Source: Planctomycetota bacterium (GTDB lineage: Bacteria; Planctomycetota; UBA1135). Taken from it: a stretch of DNA of 64,000 nt. Location of the stretch: the NCBI GenBank assembly GCA_004295085.1, contig SHNF01000002.1, forward strand, positions 248,001 to 312,000, given 5' to 3'. Positions 9,006 to 17,140 of this stretch are shown here, piece after piece (position 1 is the stretch's first letter; the number at the start of each line of letters is the position of its first letter). A model generated the notes under the pieces. That model did not search any database, was not told the origin of the DNA, and was given only the letters and a program-made list of their open reading frames with translations. The translations under genes were made by a program, and so were the position numbers.

Positions 9006-9046
9006 GTTCGCGTCCCGATTGGGCACCCAGTCACAACGGCGCGAAC
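9006..9046. repeat. Palindromic repeat unit, partner of 6393-6433
   Basis: GTTCGCG at 9006-9012 and CGCGAAC at 9040-9046 enclose CGATTGGGCACCCAGTC. The unit closely matches the one at 6393, which lay only ~130 bp away before the IS66 insertion. The rest of 8987-9121 holds nothing recognisable. Confidence 0.65.
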
Positions 9047-9121
9047 ATCACGCTGAAACCAGGATTCGCACTTGTGCGAACACATGGTTGCGGGCGGTGT
9101 GCAACCCCGATGGCAACTGCA

Positions 9122-10744
9122 CTACGGCAAGACAGTGATTCGAACCCCAGTCGAGCTCAGCCGCGGATCTTTCGGCGCGTCCAAGCTGATAGCGGCGAAC
9201 CGCAGGGTCGTCCCCACTAATCCCGCCGCCTGCCCCGGTGCCAGCGTCATGGTCGCCGTGGCGTCGCCATTCGCGTCCAGCACCCCCGTCGTGGCTGAGA
9301 ACACCGGAGGAGGATCGTGCAGCATCTGATCCAGCACCGGCGAAATCGTCAGCGGCACGCTGACTCCGACGGCCGTAGTCCGCCCGGGTCGGTCGTTCGA
9401 TGCCAGCAGTCGCCACAGCTTGCCGCCTTCACTATCCGGGAAGTCCAGAGTGAAAGCCACCGTTCCGCCGGCGGCTGCCGAGACGCTCCGCGGCTCTGCC
9501 TCCAGGTAGGACTGCAGAATGACCACATACACGGAACCGCTGGTCGGAGCTCCGTAGCTCGCAAACGGAGCTCCTGCCACGATGTCCGGCAGGCCGTCCC
9601 CGTCCACGTCCGGAGTGCTGGCTACAGACCAGCCCAAGCGTTCGGAGGTCAGCGTGGCCACGATGCGCCCCAACAGGCGTCCATCGAACCCAGAGTGCAC
9701 GAAGACGGCGCCCTGGCCCGCTGGACCCGTGTCCTCGGCACCCACCAGCATGTCCGGATAGCCGTCGCCATCTGCGTCTCCAGCCCCGGCAACCGAGAAG
9801 CCAAACTTGTCCTCTTCTTGATCGCCCCAGAGTCGGAACAATTCCGCGCCGGACCTCCCGGAGTACACCAGTGCCCGGCCCTTCCTCGTGTAAGAGGCAA
9901 TTCCCGGCTCGCCCACGATGAAGTCGGAGGCGCCATCCCGATCGATGTCACCGACATTGCCGACCGAGTACCCGAACGCCGCGTCGAAGATTCCCCGGTT
10001 GATCGAGTAGATCTCCGATCCGTCGGCACCGGAGTACACCCGCACAGTCCCCTGGTTCGTCGACTCGCTCACGAGAAGATCGGACAAGCCGTCCCCGTTG
10101 ACGTCGTCGAGGCCTACTCCGTCTCGGCCAACAGTGGTTCCCAGTCCACCGACGGCCAGGATCCTTTGCATGGTGCGGCCAGAGTACACGAAGGTCGCTC
10201 CAAAGCCGGGAATGAAGAAGTCGCTCCCTGGTGCGCCGATGAGAATGTCCGCCGTCCCATCGCCGTCCACGTCGCCCGCGCATGCGACAAACCGGCCGAA
10301 CTCCGCCGCTACCTCGGTTCCAGGAATCCAGTGCAATTGCGCTCCGGTCTGCCCCGACATCACGTGCACGGCGCCTTCCCGATCCACGAAAGTCGTCTCG
10401 TTGATCGCTGCGATCAACACGTCCTCGAACCCGTCGCCGTCGAGATCCGGGATGGACGCAACGTCATTGCCGAAGTGGCCTTGCACCACGGTGCCATTCC
10501 ATTCATGTACAAGGCCGCCCGTTGCGCCTGAGTACAGCCGCGCTCCTCCTTCGCTACTGAATAGCAAGTCCAAGCCCTCTACTCCAGTGATCGCGTCCGA
10601 GTGCCCATCACCATCGACATCCGCGATCCCAGCTACCGACCCATCCAGACCGTCCGCTTGGTTCGAGCCGTCGATCCGCCACTTCTGCATCCAGATCCCC
10701 CCGGGATCCTGGCAGACTCCAAAAAGAAGGATGAGGACAGCCAT
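9122..10744 (-). CDS. Secreted FG-GAP repeat beta-propeller protein (copy 2)
   Basis: This 540-residue paralogue of the 816-2441 protein has the same layout: short signal peptide (MAVLILLFGVCQDPGG), six or seven FG-GAP repeats with DVDGDG, DVNGDG and DIDRDG loops, and the same C-terminal beta-domain ending in GVRITVLP. Its ATG overlaps the stop of a G8-protein remnant as TAATG, exactly as in copy 1. The FG-GAP gene stayed open although its upstream partner was destroyed, so expression may now depend on a new promoter. Confidence 0.85.
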   Translation of the reverse strand: MAVLILLFGVCQDPGGIWMQKWRIDGSNQADGLDGSVAGIADVDGDGHSDAITGVEGLDLLFSSEGGARLYSGATGGLVHEWNGTVVQGHFGNDVASIPDLDGDGFEDVLIAAINETTFVDREGAVHVMSGQTGAQLHWIPGTEVAAEFGRFVACAGDVDGDGTADILIGAPGSDFFIPGFGATFVYSGRTMQRILAVGGLGTTVGRDGVGLDDVNGDGLSDLLVSESTNQGTVRVYSGADGSEIYSINRGIFDAAFGYSVGNVGDIDRDGASDFIVGEPGIASYTRKGRALVYSGRSGAELFRLWGDQEEDKFGFSVAGAGDADGDGYPDMLVGAEDTGPAGQGAVFVHSGFDGRLLGRIVATLTSERLGWSVASTPDVDGDGLPDIVAGAPFASYGAPTSGSVYVVILQSYLEAEPRSVSAAAGGTVAFTLDFPDSEGGKLWRLLASNDRPGRTTAVGVSVPLTISPVLDQMLHDPPPVFSATTGVLDANGDATATMTLAPGQAAGLVGTTLRFAAISLDAPKDPRLSSTGVRITVLP

Positions 10745-10941
10745 TATTGGACCTCCACGTCGGCGTGCACCAGAGTTCCAACAACGTCAGGATCGGTTCC
10801 TTGAACGTACTCCGCGGTCATCTTCAGGTACAGGCGGCCATTTACCTCGTCTGCGAACCACGCATTGTCCGGAGCAGTCGCCGCCAGAAGAGCTGCTAGA
10901 CTTGCCTCTTCAACGGTGGGGAAGGTGACGTTCGTGCCGAG
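10744..10941 (-). pseudogene. C-terminal remnant of a second G8 protein
   Basis: About 65 codons remain, with NGRLYLKMTAE matching AGRLYLKLTAE near the end of the intact G8 protein (gene 2441-5533). The spacing to the TAATG overlap with the FG-GAP gene is also the same. The reading frame continues upstream without a stop into IS256-type transposase sequence at about 10941. The bulk of the gene has been replaced. Confidence 0.75.
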
Positions 10942-11220
10942 CACTGTCTCGAAGGTCAGGGTGCGAAGCTTCGGCACTCGCAGCGTCACCTTGCCGACCT
11001 GGGTCTCCTAGGACCGCTCGTAGTGGCCGGCCCGTGTGTCGACGCGCTCCGGTGTGCGCTCGTAGCGCCTCGCCTGGCACAGCCGGTCGGCTTCGGCGTC
11101 CAGCAGGGCATTCAGGGTCTCTTCCACGGTCCCGCGCACGATCGCGCCTAGGTGCTCCTCGACTTTCGCTTGATCAATTTGAATGACATTCCCGAGCTTG
11201 GGGGTATGATCGCTCTCCAC
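10942..11220 (-). pseudogene. IS256-family transposase fragment
   Basis: The N-terminal part has the Mutator/IS256 signature: VIQIDQAKVEEHLG, GTVEETLNALLDAEAD, RYERTPERVDTRAGHYERS. An in-frame TAG at 11008 interrupts it. The frame then resumes with VTLRVPKLRTLTFET, the next conserved block, before running into G8-protein sequence. The catalytic domain is missing. This is a dead fragment with both a nonsense mutation and a 3' truncation. Confidence 0.85.
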
Positions 11221-11321
11221 GGTGGCTCTCCATTTGGCCTGTTTCAGGTTTCGTCACCCGCAGTAGACCAGATCGGAGGCCACCGCCTCTTCAGCTCCGA
11301 ATATGCGAAAGAAAGACTACG

Positions 11322-11456
11322 TTATCTCATGGTGTTCGCGATCTGGCTGGAGGCGATGACGTCCGCATTGGACTCAACGGTATGCAGGTCGCGCATGAAG
11401 ACTTTGCGCAGGACGGACGAATCGAACTCCAGGCCCAGCATGCCCTCCAGTTCCAC
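11322..11456 (-). CDS. Possible 44-aa peptide or gene-end remnant
   Basis: A GTG-initiated frame encodes an acidic peptide including LEGMLGLEFDSSVLRKVF and SQIANTM. Amino-acid use looks protein-like, and the frame follows the carboxypeptidase-regulatory gene on the same strand. It has no clear ribosome binding site and may be the tail of a lost gene. The rest of 11221-11485 shows nothing recognisable. Confidence 0.25.
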   Translation of the reverse strand: MELEGMLGLEFDSSVLRKVFMRDLHTVESNADVIASSQIANTMR

Positions 11457-11485
11457 GTCGTTGGGTAGACCCCACGACGCTTACC

Positions 11486-13177
11486 CTAATGCATGGTAGA
11501 CGACAAGCGAGTCAGCATTCCCGCCTGTATTACGAATTCTCTCCTACCAAAGAAGACAAGTGGTAGCTGCTTCGGGAGGAACATCGTCAGCTCGTAAGTG
11601 CCCTCGGGCAACATGTCCTCACAGTAAGGTGTAGATGGAAACCCAAGGTTCACCCGTGTACCGGACCCTTTCTTCTCCAGGCCAAGCAAAAGCTCACCGG
11701 AGTACTGTTGCCCTTCAGGATCCCGCAACTCCAGCAAGAATCCGCCTACATCCGGAAGAAAGACCTCGAGCTCAGCCGGTTTCTCGTCGATCACGAGTGC
11801 TCCGTTATTCTCTGCGGGCCCTTCTATCCTAGTGCTAATGAATCCTAAGAGATCGCGAAAGGTGACCTCATAGGTCCCGAATGGGATACCGGTGATCACA
11901 ATCGGTTTGGATTCAGCTAGGCGCCTAATGCCAAACACAAGACGTCGACCGTCGGCGGCCTCCAGAAACACTTGCCCATAGCGGCTGCGCTGAAACTCTG
12001 TTGGAAGGGTCTCCGCCAGCATGTTGGAAAAGCGAAGCTCACAACGGCCCCATTGCTCAGTATCGCAATGAAGCGGGACGACATACTCCGGGATGGGAGA
12101 GTCAATCCGCCGCGCCTGAACGAAAACAGCTTCGGAAGAGTAGCCCGGGTACGAGGCGAGAAACTGGACTCCCGGCGGTTCGCCCTCTTGCCCAAGGGCG
12201 ATCAAACATATGAGTGTGTCGCGCGGGGGCCACGCGTGTCGCACAGAACTAGTATCAATTCCGAGAAGTACCTGAACGGGTTCGCTCAGCTCTATCGTAT
12301 CGCATGGATGTGGCGAGCACATCCAAGAAGTGGGACGGCCAGAGACTCCTAGGTTGACGTCTCCGCGGGGCGGCCGCCCTTGTTCGTCGCGGGGACGAAC
12401 GATGCATGCATAACACGGGTAGACTCGAAGGTATAAATCTCTCGTATCAGGCGGGATTCCTCGGTACCGTACTTGCGTGACCAAGCCATTGCCCGCAGCT
12501 TCAACCCAGTACGCAATGCTTGTGGGGAGACAGAGAAGCTCAAACCGGCCACTGTCATCCGTAACTGCGATCGGCAGAAGGCATTGGTCCTGCGGATTCC
12601 GCGCATTCAGGGGCCACGGCTCTGAAACGGGCCACGCAAGAACGCGGATGCCAGGCCCAGCTGGACTACCATCGGCTAAGGCGACAGCTCCAGAAAGACC
12701 CCTACCTGGCCGGAGATGAACTGTGTTGCGCTCCGGAAGCGGTGTGCTCAGTTGGACGACGGCGGGAATGAATGAAGGATGATGCACATGCAGCGTAGTT
12801 ACGTCGAGCGACTTTTCCAAGAACACAACCAGTTCGCCCTTCTCATTGGTAGTCCCGAGAACGCGCCTTGAATCCCTGGCGCACTCTTCTACGACACAAG
12901 CGCCGACGGCGAGTTCATGCTGGTCAACTACGAGAAGTGACATTTGCTGGCTCAACGGGCTCCGGGTGGCATGCTCCGGAGTCGCGACCAGTTCTCCGCC
13001 CAAGCTCGTCTCTCCAACCCGTTCCAGGATGACATGTGCTGCATCCTGTGGAATTCCTAGCTCGCCTTGGCCCACTTGCGGCTGACGAAGCAATAGAATT
13101 GTCAAGAGTATGACGCCAGCCGTAACGACTGCGATTAATCCAAGAGAAACCGACAAACTGCGCGGGCGGGTAAGCAT
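11486..13177 (-). CDS. Membrane-anchored carboxypeptidase-regulatory-like protein
   Basis: This 563-residue protein is read from the ATG at 13177. One N-terminal membrane helix (about 8-30, LIAVVTAGVILLTILLL) is followed by a long extracytoplasmic beta-rich region. Segments such as GTTNEKGELVVFL, GLSGAVALADGSPAGPGIRV and VTDDSGRFELLCLPTS are typical of CarboxypepD_reg-like folds. Such proteins are frequent in Planctomycetota, and their ligands are mostly unknown. Extending the frame further upstream would enter the inverted repeat of the IS1-like element and was rejected. The element lies ~60 bp upstream, so the native promoter may be lost. Confidence 0.6.
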   Translation of the reverse strand: MLTRPRSLSVSLGLIAVVTAGVILLTILLLRQPQVGQGELGIPQDAAHVILERVGETSLGGELVATPEHATRSPLSQQMSLLVVDQHELAVGACVVEECARDSRRVLGTTNEKGELVVFLEKSLDVTTLHVHHPSFIPAVVQLSTPLPERNTVHLRPGRGLSGAVALADGSPAGPGIRVLAWPVSEPWPLNARNPQDQCLLPIAVTDDSGRFELLCLPTSIAYWVEAAGNGLVTQVRYRGIPPDTRDLYLRVYPCYACIVRPRDEQGRPPRGDVNLGVSGRPTSWMCSPHPCDTIELSEPVQVLLGIDTSSVRHAWPPRDTLICLIALGQEGEPPGVQFLASYPGYSSEAVFVQARRIDSPIPEYVVPLHCDTEQWGRCELRFSNMLAETLPTEFQRSRYGQVFLEAADGRRLVFGIRRLAESKPIVITGIPFGTYEVTFRDLLGFISTRIEGPAENNGALVIDEKPAELEVFLPDVGGFLLELRDPEGQQYSGELLLGLEKKGSGTRVNLGFPSTPYCEDMLPEGTYELTMFLPKQLPLVFFGRREFVIQAGMLTRLSSTMH

Positions 13178-13214
13178 GGTACTGGGACTTGCAGGGGTGC
13201 TGATCATGAGCTTG

Positions 13215-13240
13215 CGCGCGCCGGCATTACCCGGCGCGCG
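13215..13240. other. Perfect 10-bp hairpin abutting the IS1-like element
   Basis: CGCGCGCCGG, loop CATTAC, then CCGGCGCGCG. It touches the left inverted repeat of the element. It could be an old terminator or the structure that attracted the insertion. Confidence 0.5.
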
Positions 13241-14434
13241 GGTGCTTCCTCCATCAACCGTTGTCATGCGGCCATCCTATCCTGCGGGCCAAGGCGAGGC
13301 GCCCTCCACGGCCCGATCAACAGGCGCGAAGAATCCGTTCCGAGGTCCACCTCCGCGAAGATCTCGCGCCAGGTCAGCCGGTGGGAAGCCAGGCCGGCCT
13401 GCTGCGCCGGGGTCCGCATCTCTCTACCGAAACGCAGGGCGCTGTGCGGTCGGCAGAAGTTGTAGAAGCACTGGAACAGGCCGAGCTGCGCGTCGAGGTG
13501 CGGGCAGGAGCGCGCATGACAAGGACTCCGACGCGCCAGGTAGGCCAGCCCCTGCCGCACCGTCAGGTTCAGCCGCTCGATGAACGAGGTGTTCAGCGCG
13601 ATCGAGTCCTCGGACCATGCGAGCCTGGCGTCGAGCTCTCTCCGTGTGCAGTTGACAGGGATCCGCTCGACCTTCACCACCCGATCCTCACGCCGGGTCT
13701 TGATTACCTGGCCGTAGACCGCCTCGCCGTCGAAGACCTTGCGGATCACGCCCTTGTAATAACGGTAGCCGTCCGTCGCGATCAATGGCGTCGCGCCCGG
13801 CAGGCCGCGGCGGGCCAGCTCCCTGATCACGGCCAGTGTCGACTTCCGGCTCCGGCGACCAACGCGCGTCGCCGGCCACAGCCGGCTGGAGACCTCGATA
13901 GTCGTGTAGATCCAGACTTGATGATCCTTCCCTCGTGCGAAGGTGCAAATCTCATCGGCCTGGAGCTCGACAAGCTCGAAGCCTCGGATTCTCTGATCGT
14001 TGAACCGAGTGGCCCGGACTGCAGCCTTGGCCAGCCAGCGTGCCACGGTGTTCCACGACAGGCGTTTGATTCGCGCGATCGCGGCGATGCTGGCGCCTTC
14101 CATCCGCAGCTCCACCACCTCGTCGAACCGCCGGCGGCCGTGCTGGAGCCGGAAGTAGGGTGTCCCCTGCGTGCGGCTGAACGTCTTCCCGCAGGTCGTG
14201 CAGAGGTATCGCCGGCGACGCCCTCGACGCAGCGGCTGCCAGGAATGCAGCAGGATGTTACGCTGGCCGCGCCGCCCGAAGAGGCCGCAGTCGGAGTTGG
14301 GGCAGCTCATTGAGAAAATGCACGCCGTCCCTTTGCGGCGTCGCCGACCCAGATAATGGGCTAAATTGTGCACCATGTCAGCCCACGGTAAGGACTTGCG
14401 CCGGCTCAGACAACGGAAGATGGCGGAAGCACCC
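13240..14434 (-). mobile_element. IS1-like insertion sequence with inverted repeats
   Basis: The ends form imperfect inverted repeats: GGGTGCTTCCTCCATCAACC from 13240 and, on the other strand from 14434, GGGTGCTTCCGCCATCTTCC. Both continue CGTTGTC. The element is ~1195 bp and encodes one transposase. No target duplication is visible. To its right lies the broken end of a GH57 gene whose 5' part is absent from the window, so insertion was followed by deletion or recombination. Confidence 0.75.
13264..14310 (-). CDS. IS1-like DDE transposase
   Basis: This 348-residue protein is read from the ATG at 14310. The N-terminus is an InsA-type zinc ribbon (CPNSDCG ... YLCTTCGKTFSRTQGTPY), followed by a helix-turn-helix (EGASIAAIARIKRLSWNTVARWL). 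The catalytic part has ELQADEICTFA, IATDGYRYYKGV and FIERLNLTVRQGLAYLARRS, matching the IS1/InsB order. A tail of ~50 residues continues beyond the usual InsB end. The stop codon lies inside the left inverted repeat. An in-frame upstream ATG at 14376 would add 22 residues. The frame is intact, so activity is possible. Confidence 0.8.
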   Translation of the reverse strand: MSCPNSDCGLFGRRGQRNILLHSWQPLRRGRRRRYLCTTCGKTFSRTQGTPYFRLQHGRRRFDEVVELRMEGASIAAIARIKRLSWNTVARWLAKAAVRATRFNDQRIRGFELVELQADEICTFARGKDHQVWIYTTIEVSSRLWPATRVGRRSRKSTLAVIRELARRGLPGATPLIATDGYRYYKGVIRKVFDGEAVYGQVIKTRREDRVVKVERIPVNCTRRELDARLAWSEDSIALNTSFIERLNLTVRQGLAYLARRSPCHARSCPHLDAQLGLFQCFYNFCRPHSALRFGREMRTPAQQAGLASHRLTWREIFAEVDLGTDSSRLLIGPWRAPRLGPQDRMAA

Positions 14435-15459
14435 CTGAAGTGCTGTGCCGGCCGTATCTGGCGCAGGAAGGCGACGCGAGTGTGAGCGTGTTCTTCCGCG
14501 ACACGGCCCTGTCTGACGACATCGGATTCCGCTACGCAGCCTATGCTGACCAGGAAGGGGCGGCGGAAGAATTCGTACGCACTGTGAAGGAGCGCTTCGC
14601 GCAGCGTCTCTCGCAAGACGAGGATCATCTGCTGACGGTGATCCTAGACGGCGAGAACGCATGGGGCTCGTATCGCGAGGACGGAAGGCCCTTCTTGCAC
14701 GCGCTCTATTCCCGCCTCGAACGGGATCCTGAGATCCTGACGGTGACCTTCTCCGAGTATCTCGACGGCGATGCTGCTAGGGGTGTGCAGAGTCATCCAG
14801 CGACCTCACAGACAAGAGTCCATGATCTCTTCACGGGCTCGTGGATCGACGAGGGCGGCTCGGCTCCCGGTGCCGATCTGGGAACGTGGATCGGAGAGAA
14901 GGAGGAGAATCGGGCCTGGGAGCTCCTCGGGTTGGCGCGGGACGCACTGACAGAGTCGAGAGTCGAGCCGGTCGCGGCGGCGCGGGCCTACCGCGCCGTC
15001 CAGACCGCCGAAGGAAGCGATTGGTTCTGGTGGTATGGCGACGACCAGTCGTCGGACCGCGAAGACGAGTTCGATCGACTCTTCCTCCTGAATCTCAGGC
15101 AGGTCTTCGTCGAGCTCGGTCGTGACGCGCCCACCGTTTTGGAGGAGCCGATCCCGCGTCGCGCGGTCGTATGGACCTTCTCCAGGCAGATCGAGCGCGT
15201 CTCCTCCGGCGCTGCACTCATCGTCCAGACCAACTGCCCCGGCGTGCTTTCCTGGCGCCTGGATGACGGCGAGCCACGATCGGCGGCACTGGCGCCCACC
15301 GGCGGGGTCATGGCGGGCACGGCGCGCTACGAGGTGCGCCTCGGACCATTTCCAGAGGGTGCTCGGCGGCTCGGCTTCCGGTTCCGCTGCACGCATGACT
15401 CGTGTGATTGCCGCGCCGACTGCTGCCGCACCGACGAGTACGAAGTACGTATCACTTGA
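14435..15459 (+). pseudogene. C-terminal part of a GH57 glycoside hydrolase
   Basis: About 340 codons remain, starting exactly at the end of the IS1-like element. Diagnostic segments are VFFRDTALSDDIGFRY, TVILDGENAWGSY, TVTFSEYL, GSWIDEG, TWIGEKEENRAW and EGSDWFWWYGDD. These are the second half of bacterial GH57 alpha-amylase/glucanotransferase-like proteins plus the usual C-terminal beta-domain. The N-terminal half of the barrel with the catalytic nucleophile is gone, so the product cannot be an active enzyme. Confidence 0.8.
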
Positions 15460-15536
15460 GACTCAGCCCGAGGCTGGGCGGCGGCGCGGACTCGGCGGGT
15501 TCAGCCCTCCCAGCGCCATTCCCGGATCTCGGCCAT

Positions 15537-15715
15537 GGCTGCTTCAACCGTTGTCATTCAGCCAGTTTGACTCCGGCGCCAAGCCACGCCGCCCTTCACG
15601 GCCCGATCAACTCGCACGAAGAATCCCCTGCCGCATCCACCTCGGCGAAGATCTACATCTCAGCCTACGGCAAGGGCTTACGCAGGCTTGGGCAACGGGA
15701 GAGGGCGGAAGCGCC
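15537..15715. mobile_element. Short internally deleted derivative of the IS1-like element (MITE-like)
   Basis: The left part (TTCAACCGTTGTCATTCAG..., CACGGCCCGATCAAC, CGGCGAAGATCT) matches the left ~130 bp of the element at 13240. It is joined directly to a right part (CTCAGCCTACGGCAAGGGC ... GGGCGGAAGC) that matches its right ~60 bp. The whole transposase core is missing. At ~179 bp it could only be mobilised in trans. Confidence 0.75.
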
Positions 15716-15762
15716 ACGAGCTGGTCAGTGCCCGCTGGCGCTCGGAGTGGAAGTAGCGGCGT

Positions 15763-16617
15763 CTAAGGCCAGCGGCAGAACGTCCCCGGTGCTCCGTCAA
15801 TCACGCTGCAGTGTCCGGCGCCGCCGAGCACGCTGCAGGTTCCGGCCGGCGCGCCGGCGAAGGCGGTGCAGGCGCTGCCATGCGCGCCCTGGGCCACCGA
15901 GCACTGGCTGCCGAAGCCGCCGCTCGTGGAGCAGAGCTTCGGTATGGCTCCGGGCGGCTTGGCCACCGAGCAGAAGTTGCGCGCGCCCGGAGTCGCGGCG
16001 AACACGGAGCACTGCGTCGACTGCGGAGGCGGGCTGCCCTGGCTCACGGAGCACTGGTTGCCGGCGACGGCCGGGTTCTGCGCCGAGCACTGGCCGGCGC
16101 CGAGCTGCATCACCGAGCACTGCACGTCGGCGAAGCCGCCGCCGGTCGCGCTGCAGAAGGAGTTGGCGGCCATGCCGGCTGGGCGCGGCTGCAGCGCGGT
16201 GCACACGCCGGCTCCGAAGGTGGAACACTCCGCCGCGGGTCCTCCGCCCTCGAAGCGGGCCGAGCAGACCTGTCCGGAGTCGCACATGGCCGAGCAGCGC
16301 GCGCCGGCCGCCGGCGTGGAGCAGGACGGCGGGCGGCCGCCGGCGCCCGGGGGATCGCTGGTGTCCACCGAGCAGGTGACGAAGAACGGCGTGCCGGGGA
16401 TCGCCGAATCCGGCAGGTGGTTGCGGTTGCCGCCGCCTGCGACCAGGGTGGCCCAGGCAGAGGCCGGGCTGGAGACCAGGAACGATGCAGGGCCATCGAG
16501 AAGCGGCGGTCCGCTGCCGATGGCGGGCGCTGAGGGTGCGGGCGCGGCGAGGCCCGGGGCGACGCCGACCGCAAGGCTCAGGACGAACAAGCAAAGGAGC
16601 AAGGTGCATAGGCGCAT
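15763..16617 (-). CDS. Secreted Cys-Ser repeat protein of unknown function
   Basis: This 284-residue protein has a signal peptide (MRLCTLLLCLFVLSLAVG). From about residue 80 to the end it contains some 19 cysteines at intervals of roughly 9-17 residues. Most occur in Cys-Ser dipeptides (QCSV, FCSA, TCSV, HCSV), and the linkers are rich in Gly, Ala and Pro. There is no known fold that I recognise. The pattern could form a disulfide-crosslinked fibre or surface layer, or bind metals. A repeat-born origin from a ~36-45 bp unit is likely. It is flanked by the MITE-like element and an IS630 fragment. Confidence 0.65.
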   Translation of the reverse strand: MRLCTLLLCLFVLSLAVGVAPGLAAPAPSAPAIGSGPPLLDGPASFLVSSPASAWATLVAGGGNRNHLPDSAIPGTPFFVTCSVDTSDPPGAGGRPPSCSTPAAGARCSAMCDSGQVCSARFEGGGPAAECSTFGAGVCTALQPRPAGMAANSFCSATGGGFADVQCSVMQLGAGQCSAQNPAVAGNQCSVSQGSPPPQSTQCSVFAATPGARNFCSVAKPPGAIPKLCSTSGGFGSQCSVAQGAHGSACTAFAGAPAGTCSVLGGAGHCSVIDGAPGTFCRWP

Positions 16618-16686
16618 GGGTTACAGGATAGTCACCGGCCACGCCGGCCGCGCGTACTATTGAGCATTTCCCAGGTAAAGGAACGA

Positions 16687-17118
16687 TCACCACGGCGGCG
16701 AAGGGAGGTCGGATGCCAGGACAAACGAGCGCAGCTTGGCTTGGGAACGCCGGACCCGCCGCGCATTGGCATGCAGACTGACCCGGAGGTCATGCCGGTC
16801 GAGCGGCAGGCTGTTGGCCGTGTGGCCCTTGAAGTCGTTCCAGACCTGCTCCGCGGGATTGAGTTCGGGAGCGCAGGCTGGGAACCACTCGACGTGCAGG
16901 CGTGAATGCGCAGCCAGAACAGCCGCGATCTCCGGCCCCTTGTGGTTCGGCCCGCGATCCCACAACAGGATGACGTGGCGCTGCAGGTGGCGCAGCAGCG
17001 CCCGCAGGAAGCGGCCGACGGCGACGGCGTGGAAGTTGTCCTGCTGGAAGCGTGCGTACAGACCCAGGTGTGGACGTCGCGCCGAGACCATGAGCGCCGC
17101 CGGCGCTGTACCCGTCAC
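16687..17118 (-). pseudogene. IS630-family transposase fragment (C-terminal half)
   Basis: The fragment holds LLWDRGPNHKGPEI and APELNPAEQVWNDFKGH, the second and third DDE blocks of IS630/Tc1-mariner transposases. The N-terminal DNA-binding part and first catalytic Asp are absent. The break at ~17118 lies inside the 21-bp repeat shared with 8966-8986. Confidence 0.8.
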
Positions 17119-17134
17119 TGCTGCCGCGAAGCGG
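17114..17134 (+). repeat. 21-bp dispersed repeat, second copy
   Basis: Identical to 8966-8986. It sits at the junction between the truncated IS630 fragment and the MFS gene, so it may mark a recombination breakpoint. Confidence 0.55.
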
Positions 17135-17140
17135 ATACGG

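Noticed and set aside
9125..9160. tRNA T-arm-like GGTTCGAATC on the minus strand
   Set aside because: No acceptor, D or anticodon stems can be built around it, and it overlaps the end of the FG-GAP gene.
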